Shown here in pieces: positions 1 to 10,665 of a stretch of 64,000 nucleotides of DNA (positions within the stretch are counted from its first letter, which is position 1; every line of letters starts with the position of its first letter). The stretch covers positions 3,162,001 through 3,226,000 of the forward strand of contig NW_008805064.1 of the NCBI RefSeq assembly GCF_000004825.1, read 5' to 3'. The DNA comes from Heterostelium album PN500. Taxonomy: Eukaryota > Evosea > Eumycetozoa > Acytosteliales > Acytosteliaceae. Under the pieces are notes generated by a model that saw only the letters and a list, made by a program, of their open reading frames with translations, had not been told where the DNA came from and searched no databases. A program made the position numbers and the translations under genes.

Positions 1-843
1 AATCATGTTTACCAATTTTATCATAATCATAGAAATTGAATAGTAACTCTCTTTTCATGTCTCCACCGGTTAGTTCATCGATGCTGAGATCGGCAGGTCT
101 AAAAACGGGATCCAATGTTTTGAAATGAGTTTCACTTTTGAATACCTGTCCGAAACCGGTCGGTGTGTTCTTTGAGATGGTGTAGTAGGGATCAGACTTT
201 CCGAAAAAGTCTTTTTTATCGAGATGGTGACCACAGATATCGAAAGAGATACGCTGTTTCGATTGACTGATGATCTCTGCCGTTATTGTGATGTTACCGG
301 CGTGATGACCAGTCTTTGACTTTAGCATCGCAGTAAAGGTCGAGCCTGGACTAGCAATGATCGATGCCAAAGAACACTCGGTATCACCAATGAAATCGTT
401 GTTTACATCGAACACACCATCATCGATATCATATACAACAAATCTAAGATATTGTGCAATTTCAAAATAATAATCTAAAAAAATAAAAAAAATATTAAAA
501 CCTTTGTTAATTGCAACTATTCAATTGATTGATTGTTTGCTCTCTTTTTCAAATTGATAAAACATACCAACGAAAACAGGTGTTTTAAATACAGGATTCA
601 AATTATTATCAATCTGTTCTGTTTTTCCAACAAGTGTTCTTTGATCTTGACCTATTCTTTGAAATACCTATATATATTAATGTATTTATTTATAAATATA
701 AATATATAAACTATCTAATAATGATAAAGATCGAAGAAATGAATAGTACATACATGAATTTGAGGATCTGATTTAGAGAATGTATCTTTATTTGTTAATC
801 CTTTACATTGAAATCTTAATTCAACTTTTGAAATTGGATTCAT
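1..843 (-). CDS. Copine, N-terminal part (runs off the left edge)
   Basis: Copines are cytosolic proteins that bind membrane phospholipid in a Ca2+-dependent way through two C2 domains and end in a von Willebrand A-like domain. The ATG is at 843-841. Exons read 843-754, 667-568 and 474-1 (edge), with introns of 86 and 93 nt whose phases fit. Exon 1 encodes MNPISKVELRF..., the start of C2A with the SKSDP calcium loop. The last exon holds the end of C2A and C2B, with FGKSDPYYTISK and a YDYDKIGKHD loop. The C2B end and the whole A domain lie outside the window. It is a close paralogue of the full copine just upstream (to the right), in the same orientation, and lacks the intron that the neighbour has within C2B. 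The family call is certain; the particular copine number is not. Confidence 0.93.
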
Positions 844-1218
844 TTTTTTATAACTTTTATTATTTAGTTAAAGTTAACTTTAGTTTAGTTGTTTAAATAA
901 ATAAGTAATATAATATTAGAATAATAAAGTGTTTGTTTTTTTTTGTTTTTTAAAAATAGAGTGATTAATTATCATTATCATCTTAACGGTTTTGTGTTTT
1001 TAGTGAAATCAAAAATCAGAAAGATTAAGAAAATAATACAAAAAAAACACACAGCAAAATGCAGGGGTCTGACATGACACAGATCATCAAAAAATCGAAT
1101 GAAATTTAACTATTACCAAATTTAGATCTTAAATTTTTTAAAAAAAATATTCAAATTTTATTTTTGCCTAGCTTGTCCAAAATCTAAAAAATGAAAATAT
1201 TGAATATTCTTTGATCTT
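844..1218. other. Spacer between the tandem copines
   Basis: AT-rich 375-bp gap separating the stop of the right copine from the ATG of the left one. It must hold the left copine's promoter. I see T-runs near 927-950 but no convincing TATA box and no coding sequence. Confidence 0.7.
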
Positions 1219-3493
1219 TTAAGACGATGATGATACAGAAACAGATACTGTTGTTGTTGTTGTTGAGTTGTCTTGTTCAACACAGTCTGATGGTGGTGGG
1301 ATCTCAACAGCTACGACACCATCCTTATCGAGTGAAATCACTGGGTTCTCCGGAGTGGTGACAATGCCTGGTTTATCGAGTGACACAACTGGATTGTCAA
1401 TCGATGTCACAATACCTGCTTTCTCTAATGATACAATTGGATTATTATTATTATTATTATTAGAATTGTCTGATGGGTTAATTTGTTGTTGTTGTACATT
1501 GTCGTCTGTTTCTGCTGGTTGAGGTTGTTCATCTATTTCCAAAGTGGAAACAGCTTGAACTAAATCTGTTGGTGGTGGTGGTGGTGGTAGTGATGTAATA
1601 GCTGATTCGTTGGCTACTACTGGTGTAACTACGGGGACTGGTTGAACTACTGCAACAACCTCTGGAACTACAACTGGCATCTGTTGTGGGACGTATTGTC
1701 TTGGTGGGTTTGGCTTGATTCCATGACCCAACATGTAATCCATAAATTGTCTTGGAATCTCCTTGAGTGTTTCCTCTGCCAACATGTGGAATGGTTTATT
1801 CTTGAAATCTCTGTGAGCAACAAACTGCACGATATCTCTAGATGCTCTGGATGTCGAATTCGAAAGCAGTCCATCGTCACCATCCAATTGGACCATACTA
1901 TCGAAATTAGCATTTCCTACACCAACAATAACAATCGATAATGCTTTCGAAGATGCATTTATGATTGCCTGAACTGTTGCTTCCATATCCATAATTTCAC
2001 CATCTAAATAACAACAATAAAAATAATAAATGATTGGTTAAGTTAGTTATTTGTTGAAAATAATAAAGCTTCATAGAGTAAAGTTTATCTGAGATGTACA
2101 TACCAGTAATCATCAATAGAATAGTATACTTTTGATTGTATTGATTCGATTCCGATGCCATACGAGCAGTGTTGTTAATGATTGGAGCGAAACAAGTTGG
2201 ACCACTGAAATCGACTTTGGTAATGTTTCTGTAGTATACGTCTAGAATACCTTCGACACCTCGCACGTAGACATTGTTTGGATCCAAACTCATTGCGAAA
2301 CAATCGTCGGTCTTGTAGTCGTTTGGTGGAATGGTAGCACCGAAACCATAGACCGGTACCATTCCGTCGTAGTCATAGGGTGTCAGCACGTTGCCAATCG
2401 AGACGATAGCGTTGGCATAGGCATTGGGAATGGTTGGATGGTGATAGTGCAAACTGTTCTTATCGGTTGGGGTGAGATTCGATGCGGTACAATCGATACC
2501 GACAACCAGAGAGATCTCACAGCCTCCGACCAAGTAGTCGACAAACGATGGCTCACGAGTGATCAGTGCACGAGTGATATCGACAGTTCCCGAGTTGGAG
2601 TAGCTCGATTTCTTTTCCTTCTTTTTCTGGTTGATCAAAGCGAATTTGTTTGGTGTAGAAACTAACGCCTCTGCATTGGTACAGAACGATCCAATGAAAT
2701 CGTGCTTTCCAATCGAATCGTAATCGTAGAAACTAAACAATAATTCTCTCTTCATATCACCACCAGTTAAATCATCCAAACTTAAATCAACTGATTTGAA
2801 AACTGGATTTAAAGTCTGAAAAAAAAAAAAACATATTAATGAAATAACAAACAAAACAACAATATCGTAATTACATACATTCATATGTACTTCACTCTTG
2901 AAAGCTTGAACGAAACCATTTGCACTGTTCTTGGAGATGGTGTAGTATGGATCGGATTTACCAAAGAGATCTTTCTTGTCAAAGTGATCACCACTCATTT
3001 GGAAGCTAAGACGTTGTTTGGAGGTTCTGATGATCTCTGCAGAGACAATGATGTAACCTGCATGATGACCGTGTTTCGATTTCAATGGCGACTTGAATGT
3101 CGATCCCGGTGAAGAGATAATCGATGCCAAACCAACATTAGCAGTACCGATGAAATCATTATCCTTATCGAATGTTCCACTGTCAATGTCATAAACACTT
3201 AAAGTTAACTTTTGTGAAATTTCAAAAAAGTAATCTTTTTATTTTATTTGTTTAATTGATATTAGATTTGTAAATAATTTGTAAGTAATAACAAACATAC
3301 CAATGTAAACAGGTGTTTTAAATTGTGGATTTAAATTGTTGTTGATCTTTTCGGTGTTTCCAACTCTGACTGGTGGTAAGTCTCCGATTTGACTGAAAAC
3401 AAATACCTGTGGGTCAGATTTTGAAAATGTATCTTTGTTGGTCAGACCAGTACACTGGAATCTAAGTTCTACTTTTGATGTTGGATTATTCAT
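1219..3493 (-). CDS. Copine, complete, with a repeat-bearing C-terminal tail
   Basis: Ca2+-dependent phospholipid-binding protein of the copine family. Four exons: 3493-3301, 3234-2879, 2815-2104 and 2003-1219, giving 681 codons and a good frame throughout. C2A spans about residues 1-140 (SKSDP loop). C2B spans about 150-300 (FGKSDPYYTISK, then YDYDSIGKHDFIG). The copine A domain spans about 320-560: it carries GIDCTASN in place of the integrin MIDAS motif and continues through MITDGEI and IVIVGVGNANF. The C-terminal 100 residues exceed the usual copine length. They are rich in Pro, Val and Asn, with a polyproline run, an Asn run and three near-identical 16-residue repeats. The tandem copy to the left shows local gene duplication. 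Function is inferred from the family: membrane recruitment and signalling when Ca2+ rises. Confidence 0.93.
1303..1446 (-). repeat. Three 48-bp tandem repeats coding a 16-residue unit in the copine tail
   Basis: Within the last copine exon three consecutive units read NPIVSLEKAGIVTSID, NPVVSLDKPGIVTTPE and NPVISLDKDGVVAVE. The DNA units are 48 bp and diverged mostly at third positions. The repeat lies outside the conserved copine fold. Confidence 0.85.
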
Positions 3494-4072
3494 AATGTTA
3501 CAACTACTACTATACTTTTGATGAATAAATAATAAATCTAATATTAATAATGATACAACTTATGATTATATAAAAAAAAAAAATGTAAGAATGAAAGATT
3601 GATGGACAACAAAAAAAGTTAAGATATTTTTGTTTTTTTTTTTTTTTTTGTTTTTTTTTTCAGTTATTAATTAATTTTAGGTTCGCTGCTAAATTTGACT
3701 TGTGCAAAAAAAAACAGTCATTATACTGATTATACTGGTAGAATTTTAGAAAAAAAACAGATTATTCACCGTTTTGGTCAAAAACTCTTGTCTCACATCT
3801 CGATGATAGCAACTTTTGGTGTGTGATTGATCACTAAAATCAAAAATATAAATTTATAAAAGTAAAAAGGTAAAAGAAAATAATAAATAAATGTATGTTA
3901 TGTTTATTATTTTTTTGTTTAAATAAATAGATTTTTTTTTTTTTTTTTTGTTTGTATTTGATCTTAAGACCCATTAAGCTTAATGGACTGATATGTTTTG
4001 CATGCATATTTGTTGATATTTTTTTAAAGAAGATAGTAAACAAATTGGTTGGTAGATGACGACAATGTATAT
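3494..4072. other. Intergenic spacer, copine promoter side
   Basis: This gap lies between the copine ATG and the 3' end of the monooxygenase gene. It holds long T-runs (about 3631-3660 and 3933-3949) and no coding sequence I can support. The 67-codon open frame at 3840-4043 is Lys/Phe/Ile-rich, as expected from AT-rich spacer. Confidence 0.7.
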
Positions 4073-4946
4073 TTAGTTGATAAAAACATAGTCAGAACAG
4101 TTGATGAAACATTCACCAGCTGGGTCGATTCTTTGGTAACGAGCGACGATGGTGGCTTGTGAGTAACGAGCTGGCAAGGTCAAAGCGGTCTTGAACAAAG
4201 CACTTCCTGAGCAACCTGGGTATTGACCAGCTACGGCTTGGAGATTTTGTTGAGTGGAAAGCTCAAAACCAAATCATCCCAGGTGATTGGAGCAGATTGA
4301 CCGTTGAATCCAGCTTTGGTAACGTAGAATTCCCAGTCTTTTAATTATCTATTAGTAAAGAATTAATTTTTAATAATTTTTGTTATATTCAACTTACAGT
4401 TTGGATTGTGGACCGCGGTGGCACACCAGGTGAAGGTGATGTTTACAGAGTTGGCACCGACTGGAGCGTTGATTTTGGTGGATGGCCAGTTGTTGACGAT
4501 CGAGAAACCAGACTTGTCACCGAATTGAGCGTTGGCATTGGACGCACCAGCACCACAGATGTTTGATGGAACTGCAGCCTTGAGAGCTGGCAATCCTTGA
4601 GCGTAGTTTGGAATCAAGACAGCATATTCATTGATTTGAACGAATTGAGTTTGAGCAGCAGATGGGTTTTGGTTGTACTTGTTATAGACAGCATTCCAAG
4701 CATTTCTACACCAGCTATCAACGATACCAGATCCATCAGATGGCTAAAAAATATAATACTTTTGAGTTAAAATCTTTTCAATTATAGTATATTTGTATTT
4801 TTCTTTTAGTAACTTACCCACCAAATACTGTTTTGATTGTTACTAACACAAATTTGTTGACGAGCTGGTGGATAAACAGTGTATCCATGACCATTGACAG
4901 ATGCAGCGATTGCCAAAAATAAGATTACTGACAATAAGAATTTCAT
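4073..4946 (-). CDS. Secreted AA10-type lytic polysaccharide monooxygenase, one apparent frameshift
   Basis: AA10 enzymes are copper monooxygenases that cut chitin or cellulose oxidatively. Exons are 4946-4818, 4743-4398 and 4337-4073. Residues 1-19 form a signal peptide (MKFLLSVILFLAIAASVNG). Cleavage leaves His20 as the N-terminus, followed by GYTVYPPARQQIC, the classic start of the fold. The second brace histidine is His155 in TAVHNPNYWEFYV. In exon 3 the frame runs into a stop soon after WDDLVL. The next frame continues without a break through CFINCSDYVFIN to a stop at 4073, so one base seems to be missing near 4260-4265. Either the consensus has an error or the gene was very recently inactivated. 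The substrate is unknown; cellulose in the amoeba's own walls, or chitin or cellulose from prey, are possibilities. Confidence 0.85.
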
Positions 4947-7352
4947 TTTAATTGTTGATTTAAATAGATAAATAAATAAATTTAATTGTTTGTTTTTTAC
5001 AAATATTATTTGTTTGATTGATGGTTTTAAATGTCCGAATAAGTGACATATTTATAGTTTTTTTTTTATTCTGATATTTTCTATCTAATATCTTATATGG
5101 TTTTAGAGATATTCTATGGATAGATAGTTACGAAGCCATGTGAAATTCAATTCAAATAACTGGGTGGTTAGTTGGTAATAGAGGTTTAATTCCAGTAACC
5201 ATCAACAACGTTTTGTAGGCTTAAGATCTAACCAAAACCTTCTGGAATTCTAATGTGGAGGCCATTTTCATTAAATTGGGAAAAATAAAATAAGCCATAA
5301 CACTAAACACAAAAAAACTTGTTACAATGTTTCTTAATTTTAAATACCACCCACAACTACAAGATTAAAAGGAGGAATGATATGGTATTGAAGAGTAATC
5401 AGTGATTTAGATTTTTCATTTAAAATGGTTAAATAAAAATGGAATTGTAAATGATGAAGGATCATGATCATAAATAACCATTTTCACACTCATACAAAGT
5501 GTAGTTAGTGTTTATTATTTTAACACCTTTTTTGAATTGTCCTATTCTCAACATTTTGGAACATTATCACCCAATATGTCACTATACATAATATTTGGTT
5601 ATGAAGATTCAAAGATAAACAAATAGAAGATAGCCTTGTATTTTAATAATGGGCAAGTCTTGGTAGTTGTTTTTATTTACAATCTCATAATGAAAATTTT
5701 AAAAGAGTGAAATTTATTTAACTCTCCGATAGTAATTTTAGACAACTCAAAGTTATGGTAATTTTATTAATGGTTTCCATTTTTTTAAAATGAAAAACCG
5801 TGGATCATGATGTTTGCTGATGATTTTTTGCTAAACATTTGATTATTTTGTTTGGATGCCACCCATTTTTGGTTTTTTTTTTTGTTTTATACATTCTGTT
5901 TTTCTCATAAATTTGCTTCATTACATTTTTTTTTTGAGGGTTTAGGGACCGATACCATTTGTAGCCACCAAAAACACGTTAACTACACACTAATAAACAA
6001 CCATTCCAACTAGAAACAGATATTATTACACACATTTGTAAATACAACACGCGGATTGTGGATGGATCAAACAAACAATCAATGTCTTTTCGAATCTATA
6101 TAGTTAGAATCTGATACAATCCTATTTACAAAGATATAAGAAGTTAGTGTGTTTTGTTTTTACTCTAATTTGCACAAAAAAAAAAAAACTTTAAACCCAT
6201 TTATTATTGGTTCAACGATGATATGTGGCTTTATTTTTTTTTTTACTTAATAATCAATTGTTTTATATATGCTAAGTGTTTGTAGATATTAATGTTTTAT
6301 AAAGAATGGTACAAACAACAAACAACAAACAGCAAAAAATTATAACTAGATGTATAAATTATTATATGTAGAAAGAGACAAACAGAAGCAAACAAAGCAA
6401 AAAAAAAAAGAGTTATTTATTGTTCCGAGACGATGAACCTTCGAAGTGTTGTTTGTGATCAAAGGTGAAATTCTGAATTTTTGACTATTCCTCATAAGAA
6501 ATAATAAAGTTACATACTAACAATAAACAAAAATAACCTAATAACAAAATAAACAATATTTTATGTGGTCCAAAAAAAAATATTCCAATTTTTTTTTATT
6601 TTTTGATTTTTTTTTATTTTTGTTTTTCACAGTTTATTTTTGTTCTGTCTGATTAGTTTTGTTTTGTTTTTTTTAAAAATAGATTTTTAAATATATAACC
6701 TGTTTTATAGTTATTTTGTAATATTATTTTGTAAATTATAACCATAGATCAATAAACGAATCAACGGAGTCAGATTGTCTGAGTTTGTAAATATTAAATC
6801 ATAGTAAACAGTATTTTTTAAAAACTTTAATCTCTTTATAATTAAAGATTTCCCGTATTTAGTAGCGATCAAATCAGTGTTGTTGATCAACAAAAAGATA
6901 GTGGTGAGTAGAGGAAGGTTAGAATCTAATAATGATTTATAAATTTAAAAATAATCATAACATAGCAAATCAATCACAATCAAAATAAAAATATTACATT
7001 TAATTATTTTTTGTTTAAAAATAAATATTTTTTTTTCTATTATTATAAAAAATAAACACATTTTCAACAATCACACATCGCTATTTCAAATCAAATTTAT
7101 TAATTAGTGAAAAAAAAATAATATATTTATTTTTATTATAATGGATATTTATAATATATAGTATATTAATTATATTTTTAAACAAATTGATTTGATTTCG
7201 AATTTATTTAATTAATCTGACATTCATTCATTATCCATTTTAAATTAAAATTTTAATTCAAAAAAAAAGGATATAACTAAAATTGGATAATTACTTTATA
7301 TATATATATATATATTATACTATTACTATTATTATTTATTGGTAATAAAAAA
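4947..7352. other. 2.4-kb intergenic region
   Basis: Divergent promoter region between the monooxygenase (minus) and the ankyrin gene (plus). It contains the TATA box of the monooxygenase, many A/T runs, and a dinucleotide TA run just before the ankyrin gene (about 7301-7316). No RNA gene or convincing ORF was found. A 60-codon minus frame at 6711-6893 has no recognisable motif. Confidence 0.65.
5047..5057 (-). promoter_or_regulatory. TATA box of the monooxygenase gene
   Basis: CTATAAATATG on the minus strand, about 100 bp upstream of the ATG, next to an A-run. The same core precedes the other three small secreted-protein genes in this window. Confidence 0.6.
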
Positions 7353-9743
7353 ATGAGTTTAAAAAACATTATAAATAATTTTAAAATAAAAAAAACTGAC
7401 ATTGGAAATATTGAAAATAACAATAGGAGTAGAAATAGCAGTAGTTGTAGTAATAGTAGTAGTAAAAAGAAGAATAGAGTAGTAAATGAAGAGATAATGA
7501 GTAATCAAAGAGATATAAATTCAATCAATAATTCTTTTAAGAGGTTATTTATGAAGTCAAGTTCAGATGGCAATCCACTACAACAACAATCATCACCGAG
7601 ATCAAAGAATGGTGCTTCACTAGAATCGAGTGCCATAGATGAGTTCCACAGAAGAACAATGCTCTTGAAATCGATATTAAAGAATCAATTTGTATTTTCA
7701 ATTATTTTCGGTTTTGTAAGGTGTTCCAATTGGCTGGCAGCTGAATCGATTTCCATTGAACCAACAACAACAACAACCAATGGAAATTCATCAACGTTGA
7801 TAAACAGCACCTCCAATGGTTTAACTTTAGCAATCAACAGTCAGACAGGTGGAAAACGTTATAATGAAATTTACAATGTAGAATGGATCACATCGAACAG
7901 ACATTTCTCCTTGCTAAAGTACAAGTTGGACAGAAAGGAATCGTTATATGGATGGTCAACTACTTGTTTCGTTTCACTGCTGAAATATTGTACGGATTGG
8001 GAACTGGTCGTACAACTCTTGAAATCCAGTAAACACACTGAGCTTCATCGTCAGCTACCAATATTCGACCACTCTTCGTACAACCCGTCACTGGAGCTGA
8101 TCACCTATCTCTATAAACATGGATACAAAGGAACGAGCGATGCCGTCGACAATGCATCAGCAGCCGGTCATCTTCCAGTGGTTGAATTTCTCACCAAACA
8201 CAAATATCCAGCGACAAAAGCAGCATTGAATGCTGCGGCATCCGCTGGACACTTGAACGTCGTTGTTTTCCTCTCGAAGAGTAGAAGTGAAGGAGCATCA
8301 AAGTTGGCACTCGATGAAGCCGCCATCAATGGACATTTGGAAGTGGTTAGATTCTTGCTGGCCAACAGAACGGAAGGCGCCACTCCTGCAGCGATAGATC
8401 GCGCCAGTCTAGAAGGACATACCGATATCGTTGTTAGTTTGGTCGATTCCAATATTATTAGGGGCACGAAAGATGCAGTGGATTTCGCAGCTGTCAAAGG
8501 ACATTTGCGAATCGTTGAATATCTAACACGTGCCAAATACGAATGTAGTATTGCAGCACTCAATTCCGCTGCTACCAACGGACATCTGGAATTAGTTAAA
8601 TTCTTACACTACAATCGCACCGAAGGATGTTCAGTAATGGCACTTAACGGTGCAGCTACAAATGGACATTTGCACATAGTTAGATTTTTACATGAGAATC
8701 GCACTGAAGGATGTTCGACGAGTGCGATGAATGGTGCGATTACCAATGGACATTTGTCGGTGGTGGAGTTCCTACATTACAATCGCACAGAGGGTTGCTC
8801 CAAAAATATAATAGAAGAGGCATCGAAATTCTCAAATAATCTAGCGGTCATTCAATTCCTCTTGGTGCAACGTAAGGAAAGTTTCACAGGGGTGGCTCTA
8901 AGTAATGCCGCCGAGAAGGGTAACCTCGATATCCTCAAACTTCTGACATCACAATTCGATCGAACCACTGTAGCTACTGGACAACTACCGATCGTACGAT
9001 TCAATATGGCAACGATTGCTGCTCGTGGCTATCTGGAAACATTGAAATTCCTGGCGGAGCAACAACTTGGCGTCGATTGTTACACGGTGGAATGCATGAA
9101 TCAAGCATGTCAATTCGGAAGATTGGAAGTGGTGAAGTATCTCCATGAGAATAGAAGTGAAGGATGCACTGCTAAAGCACTGAATAGTGCAATATTGAAT
9201 GGACATCTGGGTGTGGTAAGATTCTTGATGGAGAAGAGATCCGAACAATTTGGATTGGCCGATAGGGAGCAAGCGATTCAGACGGCAGCGAAGCTTGGAA
9301 AGTTGGAAATCGTAAAGCTGTTTGTGGAGGAATTCAATTGTGAGCCGTTACTAGCGAAGAATGTTCAATGTTGTTTCGACGAATCATCGCAAAGAGGTCA
9401 TTTGGCAGTGATCAAGTATCTCTATTCAAAGTATCCCGAGCAGATATCGATAGAGAAAAGCTTGTCATATGCAATCAGTATCGACCAATTCGACATTGTC
9501 GACTATCTCGATAGAATAAAGAAACAGAAACGTGCAAAAGTGTCATCGTCAGCCGGTGCCATTCCATTTTACAATAGAGATCAATCAAATAGCAGTAACA
9601 ATAACAACAATGTTAAAGATAACAACAGCAGCAATCAGACAACATTGTCAACAACAACAACCTCAACAAATGACTATATTCACAGTAGTTCACTCTCTCA
9701 TTCTATGCCACCAGCATATTTCACAAACAATAATAAAAAGTGA
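7353..9743 (+). CDS. Ankyrin-repeat protein of the dictyostelid type
   Basis: Single-exon protein of 796 residues. Residues 1-60 are Ser/Asn/Lys-rich. About 100-130 hold a hydrophobic stretch (KNQFVFSIIFGFVRCSNWLA) resembling the leader region of the large dictyostelid ankyrin family. From about residue 240 to 740 there are roughly a dozen degenerate ankyrin-like repeats of 30-35 residues built on GHLxVVxFLxxNRxEGC. Several (about residues 400-490) are nearly identical, pointing to recent internal duplication. The last 60 residues are Asn/Ser/Thr-rich. The fold suggests a protein-binding scaffold; no catalytic domain is visible and the partner is unknown. Confidence 0.9.
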   Translation: MSLKNIINNFKIKKTDIGNIENNNRSRNSSSCSNSSSKKKNRVVNEEIMSNQRDINSINNSFKRLFMKSSSDGNPLQQQSSPRSKNGASLESSAIDEFHRRTMLLKSILKNQFVFSIIFGFVRCSNWLAAESISIEPTTTTTNGNSSTLINSTSNGLTLAINSQTGGKRYNEIYNVEWITSNRHFSLLKYKLDRKESLYGWSTTCFVSLLKYCTDWELVVQLLKSSKHTELHRQLPIFDHSSYNPSLELITYLYKHGYKGTSDAVDNASAAGHLPVVEFLTKHKYPATKAALNAAASAGHLNVVVFLSKSRSEGASKLALDEAAINGHLEVVRFLLANRTEGATPAAIDRASLEGHTDIVVSLVDSNIIRGTKDAVDFAAVKGHLRIVEYLTRAKYECSIAALNSAATNGHLELVKFLHYNRTEGCSVMALNGAATNGHLHIVRFLHENRTEGCSTSAMNGAITNGHLSVVEFLHYNRTEGCSKNIIEEASKFSNNLAVIQFLLVQRKESFTGVALSNAAEKGNLDILKLLTSQFDRTTVATGQLPIVRFNMATIAARGYLETLKFLAEQQLGVDCYTVECMNQACQFGRLEVVKYLHENRSEGCTAKALNSAILNGHLGVVRFLMEKRSEQFGLADREQAIQTAAKLGKLEIVKLFVEEFNCEPLLAKNVQCCFDESSQRGHLAVIKYLYSKYPEQISIEKSLSYAISIDQFDIVDYLDRIKKQKRAKVSSSAGAIPFYNRDQSNSSNNNNNVKDNNSSNQTTLSTTTTSTNDYIHSSSLSHSMPPAYFTNNNKK

Positions 9744-10120
9744 TACAATTAATTTTTATCACTTGTTTCAATGTATAGATTGTACAAAAATAATGATTTA
9801 CTCTTTACCTTACTCAGAGTTTATCATGCTGCTATTGTTGATTTCAAATCATAGTAACACTTGAAGATAGTCCTTTTTCAAACTTTTATATATCTCTGTT
9901 TTTTTATATGAGGTGTCGATTTATTAAAGAAAAAATTGGTCGAAGTATAAAATCTTATATTTAAATCGATAGTATTATTTAAATTTATTCTAGATATCAA
10001 ATAAATAATTCTTCTAAAGAATCTCTTTATGTAAAAATTTTTACATAAAGAGCAATTTAATTAATTTTTATAAATAAATAGGTTTGATTCTTTATTTATT
10101 TCTAATTAAAATAAAATAAT
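9744..10120. other. Convergent spacer, ankyrin gene / CBM49 gene
   Basis: 377 bp between two 3' ends. It holds a 30-bp perfect palindrome (listed separately) and AT-rich 3' UTR-like sequence with several AATAAA-like hexamers; no gene is visible. Confidence 0.7.
10023..10052. terminator. 30-bp perfect palindrome between convergent genes
   Basis: The arm CTCTTTATGTAAAAA is followed immediately by its exact reverse complement, with no loop. It lies between the ends of two converging genes, 280 bp from one stop codon and 69 bp from the other. A role in transcript ending or insulation is inference; the perfect symmetry is directly visible. Confidence 0.5.
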
Positions 10121-10576
10121 CTAGATCAAATGTATGTTCTTAATGTAGAGGTTTGCCATGCAATTCTTGTTGATGTAACCGAAATTGAAGGTTTGTCCAA
10201 CATTGATGGTTGGAGTTGCAGATGGGAGAGTGAAGTCATTCGAACTGAGACATTGGATGTTCCAGATTGAACCACTGGTTTGATCTCTTAAATTCAAAGT
10301 ACCATCAGCAGCACCAATAATGACATTGTTGACATTGTGTGGACCATGGTTGGTGATTGAAACTTGAACTTGAACAAAGTGTTGGGAGTCTACATTCCAT
10401 TCATTGACAACACGTTGGGTGAGAGTGACCATTTCACCACATCCGTAGATACATCCGTGATTGTGTCCATCAAAAACACAACTGTAATTTGGATTACAAA
10501 AATTTGGACCACAAATGTAGTGAGCATTTGAAAGAGCAATTGTCATCAAGACAAAAAGAGCGAATACAATCTTCAT
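10121..10576 (-). CDS. Small secreted protein with CBM49-like domain (copy 1)
   Basis: A 151-residue single-exon protein. Residues 1-18 are a signal peptide ending SNA, so the mature protein would start HYICGPNFC. A Cys-rich segment follows (about 22-46, six Cys). The C-terminal 100 residues fit the CBM49 pattern of dictyostelid cellulose-binding proteins: VQVQVSITNHGP, a conserved Trp in IWNI, FTLPS, and VGQTFNFGYI near the end. It is a paralogue of the gene at 17261 with the same domain order and length. CBM49 proteins in this group bind cellulose in stalk and spore walls; that role is taken from the family. No catalytic domain is present. Confidence 0.85.
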   Translation of the reverse strand: MKIVFALFVLMTIALSNAHYICGPNFCNPNYSCVFDGHNHGCIYGCGEMVTLTQRVVNEWNVDSQHFVQVQVSITNHGPHNVNNVIIGAADGTLNLRDQTSGSIWNIQCLSSNDFTLPSATPTINVGQTFNFGYINKNCMANLYIKNIHLI

Positions 10577-10654
10577 TTTTTTTTTTATTTAGAAATATTT
10601 TAATTGATTAAGGAATTTAAAAAATTGTTATTTTGTAATATCCTATTAAAATTT

Positions 10655-10665
10655 CTTATTTATAG
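10655..10665 (-). promoter_or_regulatory. TATA box of CBM49 copy 1
   Basis: CTATAAATAAG on the minus strand, about 80-90 bp upstream of the ATG. It matches the core found before CBM49 copy 2. Confidence 0.6.

Noticed and set aside
6711-6893. 60-codon minus-strand frame in the 2.4-kb spacer
   Set aside because: Composition is Ile/Leu/Asn/Lys-rich as expected from AT-rich DNA, and no motif is recognised.
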